Below are positions 24,114-33,871 of a stretch of 64,000 nt of DNA, one piece after another (the stretch's first letter is position 1; each line of letters starts with the position of its first letter). Both the position numbers and the translations under genes were made by a program. A model generated the notes under the pieces. That model saw only the letters and a list, made by a program, of their open reading frames with translations, was not told where the DNA came from and searched no databases. The DNA is from Blasia pusilla (taxonomy: Eukaryota; Marchantiophyta; Marchantiopsida; Blasiales), in NCBI GenBank assembly GCA_050084515.1, contig CM114271.1, positions 39,990,001 to 40,054,000 on the forward strand, in the 5' to 3' direction.

Positions 24114-25545
24114 GGTGATAGTCTGCACTAACTGGATGCAAATGTTGAGAGACAAACTATCATTACCATGTAATCAATATGTAACTGGAGTTATGCTTTT
24201 TTCCATAAACTACCGACCCATTTTCACACATAACCATGTATCAGGTCCAAATAGGCAGACTTCACCTCTAAAGACTCATGTGAAACCATCTCGATGCATG
24301 TATTGCATTGCTAGAGGGTCCCTCTCCCTTAAGAAGGGTTTGGCATGTTCAGGCGATGCACACATCAGCTCTGACCACTTCCCTCTCACCCATCATTGAA
24401 TGCTTCGGAAGCTTCATCTCCTCGAATATCATGGAAGTTGGAACTGGAAAAGAATTGTTGAGGAAAGGTACAACAAAGTACGAGTTCAAAGTGACGAGTG
24501 GATGCCTCTTTTTTTTAGTGAAATCTTTGCACCTTGTAGAAACTGAAAGTGCCACATCTGTTAAATAATGAATTTTATTGTTCCTGCGCGATGCTGCTTG
24601 TCGAGACGCCATTTTATGTGGATTTGTTGGGCATGATCTGAGACTAGCTTGTACCTTATTCTGATGAGTGTTGAACCTCTATTTTTGTTTGGTAATCTAT
24701 TGTGCTTCTTGGTTACACAATACATCTGTAGGAGGTGTGTTGAGCCTTAGAGAAATCTAGGAAGATTACATCATAACAACCTCCTTGGTTGATGAAATTT
24801 CAGTCACTGAAGTCGAGGGTCTTAATCAATCTGTCTGTAAACTTCCTCATATGGACGTGGAGGTAGATAGAGACAATCTTGAACCCCTTCAAGGTGAGGT
24901 GGAATATAGGATTCTGCGCTATGGTAGAGAAGAGCTAATGTCGATATGTGAGGAGTGCGATTTATAATTCAGAGGATTAGTGGAGTCACAGAATCCACTG
25001 CAAGACCCACAACAACAACAAAGCGTAGTCATGAAGTCAGAGAGGAGGCAAGAGTGCAAGAGACGAGCAAGAGTGAGTCGACCATCTCATCTCTTCTTGC
25101 TGGCCCCACTTGTGACCCAACTGGGGTCAAGGATGTGAGCTCGTAAAGAGAACGCGAAAGCAATTCTGATGTGTTATTTAAAGTCTTTCTTCTGCTAAAA
25201 TCTCCTATGGTGTGCAACAATTAAGCCCCCCCCCCTCTTCTCCTCCACGAGGCGACGCTTTTCCGTGGTCAAGGATAAAAAAAGAAAAGTGCGCCACTTT
25301 GAATTCTCTAATCTGCCTGATTTATGGCAACTTGACTTGCAATATGTTCAGCTAGAGTCCTCCTATACTATCATCACTCGAGTTCATTATCTAATAAGCT
25401 AAAAGCGGATCTATGATAGAACGGGATGTATCTGAGTCAGTTAAAACACGCTTGTGGTGTAGTTTGCGCGATTGGAGGCGGTTGATGTTGACGACGACTT
25501 GAAAACATTGAAGCAGGGAGGAGGAAGAATTTGAAGAGAATGATC
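24114..25545. other. intergenic with possible captured exon fragments
   Basis: Short frames 24785-24967 and 24955-25146 (+) read like coding fragments; the first ends EYRILRYGREELMSICEE, resembling an eIF4E-binding YxxxxL-type segment, but this is weak. A minus frame 24612-24349 starts MASRQAASRRNNK. None can be extended into a gene. Position beside the Helitron would fit gene-fragment capture, which is inference only. Confidence 0.3.
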
Positions 25546-25865
25546 AGCAATCAAGTGACTGACCTGAACCCATGTAAATCATTTTTGGCGCTACAGAGAA
25601 TGCTCCTACAAATTGCGAAGAAAAAGGTAGAAAATCAGCTCACGTTATGTCCTATCCCGACAATAAGAACAATGGAAATTAGGAGGTGAACAAGGCAGCA
25701 ATAGAGGCAGATGCGAAAACGAGCAGCAAGGAAGTGTCGACTTGAACCGACGTAAATTCTTCCCAGCCGCCGCTGAGGAAGCTCCTACAATATGCAAAAA
25801 TTGGCAGACAACAACTCACTGAGTGCCCTTGGGCGAGAGTAAGAACAACAAAAAGTAGAAGGTGA
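25546..25865. repeat. diverged tandem repeat, period about 178 bp
   Basis: Copies 25546-25685 and 25723-25865 align through gacctgaaccca / gacttgaaccga, gtaaat(c/t), gctcctacaa, a ctca(c/ctg) stretch, a (c/g)aataagaacaa / gagtaagaacaa core and a shared gtgaa end. Identity is moderate, so the duplication is old. Confidence 0.65.
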
Positions 25866-26519
25866 ATGATCAATGGAGCTCACGCGACGCTGAGAATGCA
25901 AGGAAGCCATAGGAAGATACCAGGGAAGATAGGGAGATGGCATGAGAAGACTACAAACAAACCTGGGAGTGAAAGGGCGCACGAGAGTGAAAGGAGATGG
26001 AAAAGAAAAACGTGGGAATATAGAGCGAGCGTAACAATTTCGTGCATCAGACTTGAACTTTTGAATATGCTGCCTTTGCCATACTCACACGAATTTCTTT
26101 ATAAGGATCCATGTGCTTAGCGTCTCGCACCAAGGCATGGTACTCCTCATAGCATCCTCCACGCAGAATCGTATGAGCAATACGAGGAGATTTCAATGAA
26201 TGGCCGCCATCGTCTACTCGGGCACGAGACCGATCCATGGCTCACCCTAGGATACTACGAGCACGAGGCGCATCCCTCCCTAGGACGCTCGATAGTGCGG
26301 AACTTTCGGCCGTGATAATGTTAGGATTCATCCATCCTTAAGGTGACCTGTAGCAATACTTCTGCGTTGGATGCATCCAAAACCAAAAACATCAACGTGG
26401 AACCGCCAACGGCGAGCATTAATATCAAAGGGAGCTTGTAGAGGCCGTAAAAAACACATAGATAAGCTACACCATGAGAGAGAGAAAATATGTAAGGGTT
26501 GTAAAATAGTAAATAAAAA
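25866..26519. other. intergenic, nothing recognised
   Basis: Moderate-GC DNA with short frames only. It ends against a pair of miniature Helitrons. Confidence 0.5.
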
Positions 26520-26741
26520 TTAGTACGGTGCTCGTGTATAGCATGGGAAATAAAAAAAAGTGTTTAAAGAGCTTTTGTTAGTGTATGGCTCGTGAAGGGA
26601 AGGCATGAATGATGATGCACATAAATTCAAACTTTTTTCTTATTGCCCCTAGCATGTGAAATATTTTTTTGCTGCCCAGTTGCAACGTGTCAAACATAAA
26701 CGTGTTCCCAAATCAAAAAGGCAATCTCCCATAATAATAGA
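26520..26741 (-). mobile_element. miniature (non-autonomous) Helitron, 222 bp
   Basis: Read on the minus strand it begins TCTATTATTATGGGAGATTG after an A, carries the family block (gatttgggaacac, gacacgttgcaa, a gcagcaaaaaaatatttcac core) and ends ...gagcaccgtaCTAA followed by T. A|TC...CTRR|T with no terminal inverted repeats or target duplication is the Helitron signature. No coding capacity. Confidence 0.8.
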
Positions 26742-26757
26742 TTATTTTTTTAATCAA

Positions 26758-26987
26758 GTAGTAAAGTGCTTGTGCGATGCACGAGAACTAAAAAAGTATT
26801 TGAGGAGTCCTTCATCCGGCCCGCGAAAAGAGAAGACGAGAGTGAAAAGAATAATGATGTTACACATAAATTCAAAAGAAATTTCAGTTTCCGTAGCATA
26901 TGAAATATTTTCTTGTTGCCCAATTGCCACGTGTCAAATAAAGAGATGCTTGCAAATCACAAAGGCACTCCCCAATAATAATATAGA
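26758..26987 (-). mobile_element. miniature Helitron, 230 bp, adjacent copy
   Basis: Minus-strand start TCTATATTATTATTGGGGAG after an A; internal block as in its neighbour; near the end a gtgcatcgcac hairpin followed by aagcactttaCTAC and T. The last base of CTRR is altered (C for R). It lies 16 bp from the other copy in the same orientation. Confidence 0.75.
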
Positions 26988-27448
26988 TGATTTATCATGC
27001 ATTGGATAATAGGAATCTTTGTCATATCTTAATTTTGACCTAATTTCGTATTTAGGAGCCGGACGAGGTCGGCAATAGCTCCATTATATCACGATCATTA
27101 TTATTTTAGGCTAAGTTATCATTTTGGGCTATTTTTTCAGCAGAAAATTCTCTTGGCTCTTCCCATGGGCATAGAAATGAGAGAGGTAGATTTCACAAAC
27201 CATCATTCTTTGATTGAACCCAGATGCTCAGATGCTAGAATCCAAATTCTCTCACACCATAAGATGGATGTGGTTTGATATGCGTGAATAAATTCATTAG
27301 TAGAATTGAGTATATGAGTCATTTTTATTTGGTTTTCATTGAATAATCTTAATATACATGCATGAATATATTTTTGTATGTGTAAAGATCTACTTAGGCG
27401 ATGGAAAGATCATCCTCTAGTGTTTGATACAATTTAGGAAAAAATAAA

Positions 27449-27540
27449 TCTATATCATTATTGGAAAGTGCCCTCTCGTTTTTCACACTCTTCTCCATTT
27501 GACACTTGCCACTTTTAGCCAATAGGTCAATCACCTTTTG
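27449..27540 (+). mobile_element. degenerate Helitron 5' end
   Basis: After an A, TCTATATCATTATTGGAAAG and the following tgccctctcg...tttgacacttgccactt region match the first 80 bases of the family with many changes. No 3' end was found. Confidence 0.45.
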
Positions 27541-27600
27541 AATCAATAAGAACATTTGAAATTGATTTCAAGTGGAACTTGAGAATTTTGAGTAACAATA

Positions 27601-27641
27601 TATTCCTATATCTTGAGATGGAAACTCAAGATATAGGAATA
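27601..27641. repeat. 17-bp perfect hairpin, 7-base loop
   Basis: Arms 27601-27617 (tattcctatatcttgag) and 27625-27641 pair perfectly around atggaaa. A third matching segment at about 27702-27722 (tatatcttgagtttccatc) can pair with the loop plus right arm, giving an alternative longer fold. Confidence 0.85.
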
Positions 27642-27744
27642 TATATAGAAGTCAAGTTGCTCTAGAAATGTAAGACAACATCTTCCCTAAATCCTGTGAT
27701 TTATATCTTGAGTTTCCATCTTTCCACGTTTGTGTAATATATGA

Positions 27745-27936
27745 CTAGTGAACAATCGGCTCCCTTCCTGACTACTCATTACTACCCCAAAAGATTTCCT
27801 TGCTGCCCATTGTACGACCCCTATCATGCTCGACAGTGAAGGGACTAACCATACTCCACACAATTACAGTTGCCACATATCAAACAAAAACGTATATGCA
27901 AATAAAAAAGACGCTCTCCACTAATAATAATATAGA
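27745..27936 (-). mobile_element. probable degenerate miniature Helitron, 192 bp
   Basis: Minus-strand start TCTATATTATTATTAGTGGA after an A; internal family landmarks (gatatgtggcaact-like, gggcagcaaggaaatc); end CTAG at 27748-27745 followed by T. The terminal hairpin is not clear, so the end is less certain than for the 26.5-27.0 kb copies. Confidence 0.55.
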
Positions 27937-27992
27937 TATGTGTTTGCAAATCAAGATGTTATCTCCTTCTATTGGTATAGATGTGTGTGCCA

Positions 27993-28095
27993 TACAAGGA
28001 AAGGATTGGTGTGGTTACGGCAACAAGTAAAACTTACTTCCGTGGTTTGTGCTCGTCCTTAGCATAGTCACAAGATGAGTACATGTCTGCAGTAG
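27993..28095. repeat. 103-bp direct repeat, left copy
   Basis: Matches 28651-28753 at all but two of 103 positions. The copied piece is the 3' part of an apparent minus-strand exon plus the start of its intron (GTAAGT donor). It stands left of an insertion that carries organelle-derived DNA. Confidence 0.9.
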
Positions 28096-28149
28096 TACTT
28101 GGCTTCGTATATGCCGAAGCCAAGGTAAGCAAAAACAAATATTTTTTTT

Positions 28150-28200
28150 GGAGGTATGGCTGGGTGGTTGAAACACTAGTCTAGCTACTGAAAGAAAGTG
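28150..28200 (+). pseudogene. possible organelle trnS relic
   Basis: The start GGAGGTATGGCTGGGTGGTT resembles the acceptor stem, D-arm and start of plant mitochondrial trnS(GCU), but the anticodon arm and the rest do not fold as a tRNA. It sits in the same insertion as the rps11 fragment. Weak similarity; could be chance. Confidence 0.25.
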
Positions 28201-28444
28201 GAGCTATTTTAACTGACTACCTTATTCTCGCAAGAGAGCCCTTCGATCTGCTACACCCCTATGCTAATAGAGCTAATAAAGCTCCGGGCTGCTGGCGCGT
28301 CTACGCTGTTTCTTTTTGAGTAGAGGGCGCAAATCTACAGATTTTATCCTCTGCCGCTGACAGATTTTGTTAAGAGCGGTGGTTTGACGTGAAGCTAGAG
28401 AAGTGCTTTGATATAGAGGGACTCAAGGTTGAGAGTGCGTTACA

Positions 28445-28570
28445 AGAAAAAGCACCCCGTTTGCTGCACAAACGGCTGCAGAAAATGCTATTTGAATGTT
28501 AGTTGATCAAGGTATGAAACAAGCTGAAGTAATGATTAGTGGCCCAGGCCCAGGAAGAGATACAGCTGCA
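28445..28570 (+). pseudogene. rps11: plastid rps11 fragment inserted in nuclear DNA
   Basis: In one frame the segment reads RKSTPFAAQTAAENAI, stop, MLVDQGMKQAEVMISGPGPG, then RDTAA. This is the central part of plastid ribosomal protein S11, where the family has an Arg codon (CGA) at the position that is TGA here. Sequence before and after does not continue rps11. About 42 codons survive of roughly 130. Flanked by nuclear repeats and a duplicated exon piece, it is best read as a nuclear insertion of plastid DNA. Confidence 0.85.
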
Positions 28571-28650
28571 TAAGGCCATTTTCCTTTTTTTTTTCGAAAC
28601 GACTATTACAACGCGCACAACAGGTATGGCCTTTGGGTCACTGATGAACT

Positions 28651-28753
28651 TACAAGGAAAGGATTGATGTGGTTACGGCAACAAGTGAAACTTACTTCCG
28701 TGGTTTGTGCTCGTCCTTAGCATAGTCACAAGATGAGTACATGTCTGCAGTAG
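28651..28753. repeat. 103-bp direct repeat, right (likely original) copy
   Basis: Same sequence as 27993-28095 with two mismatches. Here the exon continues without a break to about 28929, so this is probably the source and the left copy the duplicate. Confidence 0.9.
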
Positions 28754-29151
28754 GACCAAAACTGAATTGGAATGCCGAAGTGAGCTTCCACGTTGACTTG
28801 GATTTTCTCTTCCGGTGGTTGAAATCAGCCTCTCCTATTGAGCGAATTTCGAAGTAAGAGTTTGTTACGCAAACCGAGCACCTAACCTTGCGAAGTGTCA
28901 AAAAAGCGCAAAAGCTCCAGCAAGTGGCGCTGTGATGCCCACCTCTTCAACAAGAAAAACCGGGCTGGTCAGCTTGGTTCCCTGCTAAGTTCATGACAAA
29001 GACTCGCTCTGGTTCACTGATCTGACGATAAAGACTGTGCTTCATCTTTCTCGCTGGATGATGTGTTTATTACGGCCGAATCTGGAGCACTCTGCTCGCC
29101 CCCGAACTTGTGTTTGAAAGCATCCTGGCGTTTCATCCACATCATGTGACC
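28696..29151 (-). CDS. two probable exons of an unidentified minus-strand gene
   Basis: Exon 29151-29014/29015 follows a ctgcag acceptor and reads GHMMWMKRQDAFKHKFGGEQ, then SAPDSAVINTSSSEKDEAQS. The second, about 28929-28696, contains RCSVCVTNSYFEIRSIGEAD, then KSTWKLTSAFQFSFGPTADM and ends DYAKDEHKPR at a GTAAGT donor, so its apparent TAA is part of the splice site. If the first exon uses the GTGAAC donor instead of its TGA, the phases agree. I do not recognise the protein, and upstream exons are not established (a well-bounded exon at about 30654-30563 is one candidate). It may be a gene broken by the rearrangement to its left. Confidence 0.35.
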
Positions 29152-31494
29152 CTGCAGATCCAGTCATAGGAATGGTAAGGAGACCTCATTTCCGAGTTAC
29201 TCTTATGAAAAGTTGTGCTCTCAGGTGTGCATTAGCTTAGTCTTAGATCAGTAATGACCCAGAAGCATTTGACTGCTAGGCCAGATTAACGAAGTGAATG
29301 ACCACGTGAAGAAAGGGCTTGGCAACTTGACGGTAACACCACAAAGGTCGTAGATCTCACAGAAGATAGGAGGAATAAGTCAATGAAGACTCCCATACAG
29401 AGTGTTCTTGGTGCCGAACTTCAGAGTATCAGCCAAGAATTCTAACTATCTGATTGGGAGACCCACAAGACGTTACAAACAACTGCAGCAACTTTGGGCA
29501 GTGAATCCAGGCTATTCGACCTGACGAAAAGCTCTGGTGGTACTAGCTCAGCAATTCAGGCGTAGGTTGTTGCTGTTGGTGCTGAAATTTGGCACTAGTA
29601 ACCATATAGTTCCTGGAGTTTCATCCCCTCCATCATTACGCAACGTAAATAATTTTCATTGTGTTCCCATTCCCTGTTTGTTTCTAAGGGGGCTCCATTA
29701 TCCTACAAATAGATCTCCTGGTTTAGGATACAGGAGACAGATCCTTTTGATCTTTCCACGTGCACCTTGGCGTCCAGGTTCTCAAGCACATTTGCTAAGG
29801 TCTGGGATTTTCATCCGAGTTCTGAAACTGGAGCATGGTCAAGCACACACTTTTTCTCTCTACTTAACGTTTGGGACACTACCTCCCTGAGCTTGAGGCC
29901 GCCCCAGGGATTGAACTCGTGAAACCTTGCTTGAGAGAAGAAACTAGGTCAGATACACCAATTGGCCATCTATGACAGAGAGATTGACTTTCCTCAATAA
30001 GTAATGCCTATGGTAGCCTTGTGACCATAGACTCTGCACTCTGGATAGACAATGAGAGGGCAGAGATTTGTCAGCGGGAAACCGATAGGGCTGTGGGAAT
30101 CGGATTGGCAATTTGTGCAACGCTTGAACACCTTGTTAGAGCAGTGAGAGTGAGAGAATGAAAGAATTGAGCGTGATTTACTATCCGCGGAAACCCAATA
30201 CGGTGATGGGGATTAATTAGATTTGCAAGTTTTATAACAATTGAAATTGACAGATAAGATATCAAAAAGTCTACCCCGAGGTCCTCTGTGGATGATCCTC
30301 TCTAGATATCAAACACCTGTGTGAGAAATCAGCGATCTAAACCTAGTTCTTGCTAAGAGAACGAGAAAGTATATGTTTACTCATTAAGTAGTGAATGCCG
30401 TAGCCTTGCGATTACATACCCTGCGCTCTGGCTGTAAGGTATTTTTTGGTGGCCAGGCAGGGTTTGCGGTTAAGAGAGAGATGTCATCCAATCCCAATGC
30501 GGTGGAGATTTCTCTATGAAACGGAGGGTTGTGACGAGTGGAGGAGACAACAATACCTGCAATGCAATCGCCCAGATAGTAATGAAGGCGCCTATAGCAA
30601 CTCTTTTCTGCATGTTGGTACCGGTTATCAAACAAGCTCCAGGCAATCTGCAATAAGAAACCAACATAGCTGTAAGCTGCCAGCAGTAGCTGTACGATTT
30701 AAGACTCTCACGCGTGGAGGTTTAGGAGAGGAACAGAGCCACGAAAGCCCATTTCAGGTAGGGATCTTCACGCTCTCATGATATCAGCGTCCTGCGCTAC
30801 TAACGCAACATGGATGAAGCCACCCACAAGCTCTGATCCGTCATCACAAGCTGATCTGTTCCACACGGCAAGCAGCACCCAAACCTGTGAAAACAAATTG
30901 CAGGGAGAGGCCTGCCTAAACGCCCTGATCCCACGTTCAACTCACCAATTCCACGCGCGCAGCGACAGGAGACAGGTCCGGAAGACTCTAGCCTCCCACA
31001 TCAACGCCTATCCCATCCAGCTGCTCAATCGCGGCAAAAAACTGTCTGCTCGATGCGTACAGTGCAAACACAAATACCTTTGCGCTGTTTCCAAATCTGG
31101 CTATGGGGTTTGGTTTCATATCACAAATTTGATACGTTCGGATGAAGCGAGGTTTGCTTTCATATCAGACATAAGGTCCGTCCAGGTGAAGGGAGGTTTG
31201 GTTCCCTGTGGAGATCGCTCTTACCGGTACCGTCGATATTCAAGATCGGACGGCTACAGTGGGTAATGGTTTGTCTCTCAGGTTGAAGGGTTTAGCTACA
31301 ACGAAAGTGGTACTGACATTGAGAGATTGGCAAGAGCGGGAAAGGAAGATCATGAGAATCCGGACAGTCTGATTAGATAGAAGAGATCTTTGTGGGAGCG
31401 CTGTTTGGTATGAGTTTCGCGGCTTCGGGTTGGTGGCGTCAGTCGTGAAGAGCGGATGCTGATTGATTGGTTGGGAGGTTAGAGCAGGAAAGAA
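29152..31494. other. intergenic or intronic DNA upstream of HUS1
   Basis: No firm gene. A minus segment at 30654-30563 is bounded by TTGCAG and CAG|GTATTG and reads IAWSLFDNRYQHAEKSCYRR plus LHYYLGDCIA, a candidate exon. Two diverged direct repeats, about 30001-30045 and 30384-30430, share the order aagta(a/g)tg, gtagccttg and c(t/g)c(t)ctgg. Frame 30778-31266 (+) has no recognised domain. The last few hundred bases should hold the HUS1 promoter. Confidence 0.4.
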
Positions 31495-33824
31495 ATGAAA
31501 TTCAGAGCAGTGCTGACGGATTATGGAGTATCTCTACTGGAGCGCCGTATGTTGCTCGCTCTTGCCTCTGAGTTCGGAACTTTGGATAGCTAGCTGCAGC
31601 TGAACAATTGTGTCTAGTTTCGTTGGAAGTGTTCGTTTGATGGTCCTGGATGTGAGTGACTAAGAAATCTCGTGTAACGTGCTTGCCTGGGGCACTGTAT
31701 TGTTTGATTCAGGTTTTGTGCCCGCATTTGAGAAAATTGGGAAAACTTGCCACGTTTACTTGACCCGGCATCATGTCATCCTCCTGCATAATGTGCTCAA
31801 CACAAGTGGCGTACAAGCCATTGCGCAGTTTACGAAGGTGTCATCTCCTTCTGCCTTTGTTGTGCCTTCACTTCAGTGATTCGCCGAAGAGCATCTTAAG
31901 TTGTGGCAATGGTCATCCCTAAAAATGTGAAGTGGCAGGAGCAATGACGAAAATTTTCACATTTTCTTCTGAACTATGTATTAACTGATCGATTTTTGCA
32001 ATGTAGGAAGCTGTGTTTGACGACTACCGCATTTCTAGCAACAATGATGATCGCATTGCGTTCACGGTCGATCTAGGTTTGCTGTCGCGGGCACTGAAAA
32101 GCAGTGTGAGTATGGACGGTGATAAGCTCCAGATGAAACTCGTGAAGAAGCGTGCAAAGATCACGGACACTCCAACGCCTTACTTGTCCATTGAGAGTAA
32201 GGTGTGCAACAGCTCGTGGTAACCGTGGCCGTTCACGCATGTTTACGATGACCACTTTCTCAGAGGCCTAAAATATGCTTTGAATCTTCGGAAACTCTTT
32301 TTGCAGGGCTATAGATCAGCAGTAGTGCAAGATGTGCCGATCTCCCAGCCCATGACCCGAGGAGATGTGGAGGAACTTCAGGCTGCTCTGGACATGGCTC
32401 AGGACCTTCCCCGGGTAGGAGGAGAACTTCCAAACTAAGCAATTCCTTCTTTACTGTGCCCTGATTTTGAGCAAAGAGACCTTAGACAGCTAATGTGGTG
32501 CTCCTTGGGGACAGACGTTGGTTCAAGTTCCGGACTTGCATCAGCTGCAGACCTTGGTAGATCGTCTCAAGAATGTCGGTGAAGTGCTTGACGTGGGAGT
32601 AACTCAGTATGGAGATCTTCATCTTCAAGTCTCTACGACTTTAGTGTCCATCGGCTCTGAGTTTCGTAAGCTCCGAGTGCTCGGACTTCGAGGTGAGAAT
32701 AGTCGTGTCTCTATCAGTAAGATATGAAGTTTTATAATCGAAAACTGTCGAAGCGTGGAAGAGGCAGTGCCGATCGAAATATCCATCGAGATAGAGTGGT
32801 GCACACGATCTTGTAGATCGCAGAATCGAGAATTTTCAGCTTGTGTCGGGAATCAGTGGACTCCCAAAGGAGCGATCAAATTCGTACATCCTCATAGTCT
32901 GCCTTACTCCTTCTCCCGACCAGATTCTTTTGGAATGAAAGTGCCCATACAAAACTTATTATAACCCTGTGCTTGGGCATTTATCCCCTTGAAAATTTCG
33001 TGACCACCGAGTTTCATTTTGGAATGGAATGGGGTGTAATTGTACTTCTAACAAGCAATTGTGCAAGTTTCGTTACTCCTTCCTACATGCGAAGTTCAGT
33101 TTCACAAATTATTATTTTTATGAAATTTTCTTGGTTTTCTAATCTTCCAAAGTACATAACATTAAGAAATCACGAAGTCATTTTCTTCATAGAAAAACTC
33201 CATGTACTGATGACGAATGGCTGATCGCAGCTGATAATACATCTGTGGATCAAGCAATCAATTCTTCGGATCGCCTTCGTCAGGCACTTGAAAAAGGACA
33301 CGCAGCTGTGGTGGTAAGTTCCCAGAATTCTATAGTTCCCGATTTTTACAAAACGATGAGAGGTTTTTTGGTCTTGATGGAGGAAGTAATTATCTTGCAG
33401 AAGGGGCTGTTTCAGGTATCTGGTCGAGACTAACCTAATTTGAGTGGTCATTATTCTTTCAGAAAGTCAGTGTGAAGCACTTTGTCAAGAGCCTTCAATG
33501 TCATCATACCAAGCCTGATGCATCGTATTGCGGTGCGTTTCCTCATATTCCCCATTATGTAGGTAACTCGTTCGGATATGCAAGGCCAGTGGCGGAGTGG
33601 ATGAGGATTTCAGAGATGGACATCACCTTGTTAGAAAGCAACAGTTTGGCAGTTCCCCAGCCATCGTCTTGAGAATGTGTTGCATGGTCGCTTGTGCAGG
33701 GATCGCTCCGAATGATGGCTGCCTGCTCATGATGTTCCAATACTTCATACCAGGCACAAGGCAGACCGACAACTCCATCAGCCTACACTATAGACTGCCA
33801 GTTTTGTTGGATGGTGCACCATAA
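31495..33824 (+). CDS. HUS1: HUS1, subunit of the 9-1-1 checkpoint clamp
   Basis: Exons: 31495-31546, 31713-31837, 32007-32201, 32307-32414, 32515-32692, 33231-33313, 33463-33532, 33700-33824. All introns are GT-AG, all phases agree, and the product is 311 residues, the usual plant HUS1 size. Landmarks in order: MKFRAVLTDYGVSLLERR, a VPAFEKIGKTCHVYLT stretch, VFDDYRISSNNDDRIAFTVD, LSRALKSSV, SAVVQDVPISQPMTR, VQVPDLHQLQTLVDRL, LRVLGLR, HFVKSLQCHHTKPDASYCG and the C-terminal DNSISLHYRLPVLLDG. HUS1 forms the PCNA-like ring with RAD9 and RAD1 that is loaded at damaged DNA in the nucleus to promote ATR signalling and repair. No frame is broken and no conserved block is missing, so it is probably functional. 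A small hairpin follows the stop. Confidence 0.95.
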
Positions 33825-33838
33825 CTGATCTAAATAGG

Positions 33839-33871
33839 GGGTATTTCCGTCACGGCACTTCGGAAATACCC
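33839..33871. repeat. 11-bp perfect hairpin just after the HUS1 stop
   Basis: Arms gggtatttccg (33839-33849) and its exact complement (33861-33871) with an 11-base loop, 14 bases past the stop codon. It would sit in the HUS1 3' UTR. Confidence 0.75.

Noticed and set aside
28150-28230. Functional tRNA-Ser gene
   Set aside because: Only the first 20 bases resemble a tRNA; no anticodon stem or T-arm follows.
30778-31266. 162-codon plus-strand ORF before HUS1
   Set aside because: No recognised domain, no splice link to HUS1 exon 1, and it covers the expected promoter.
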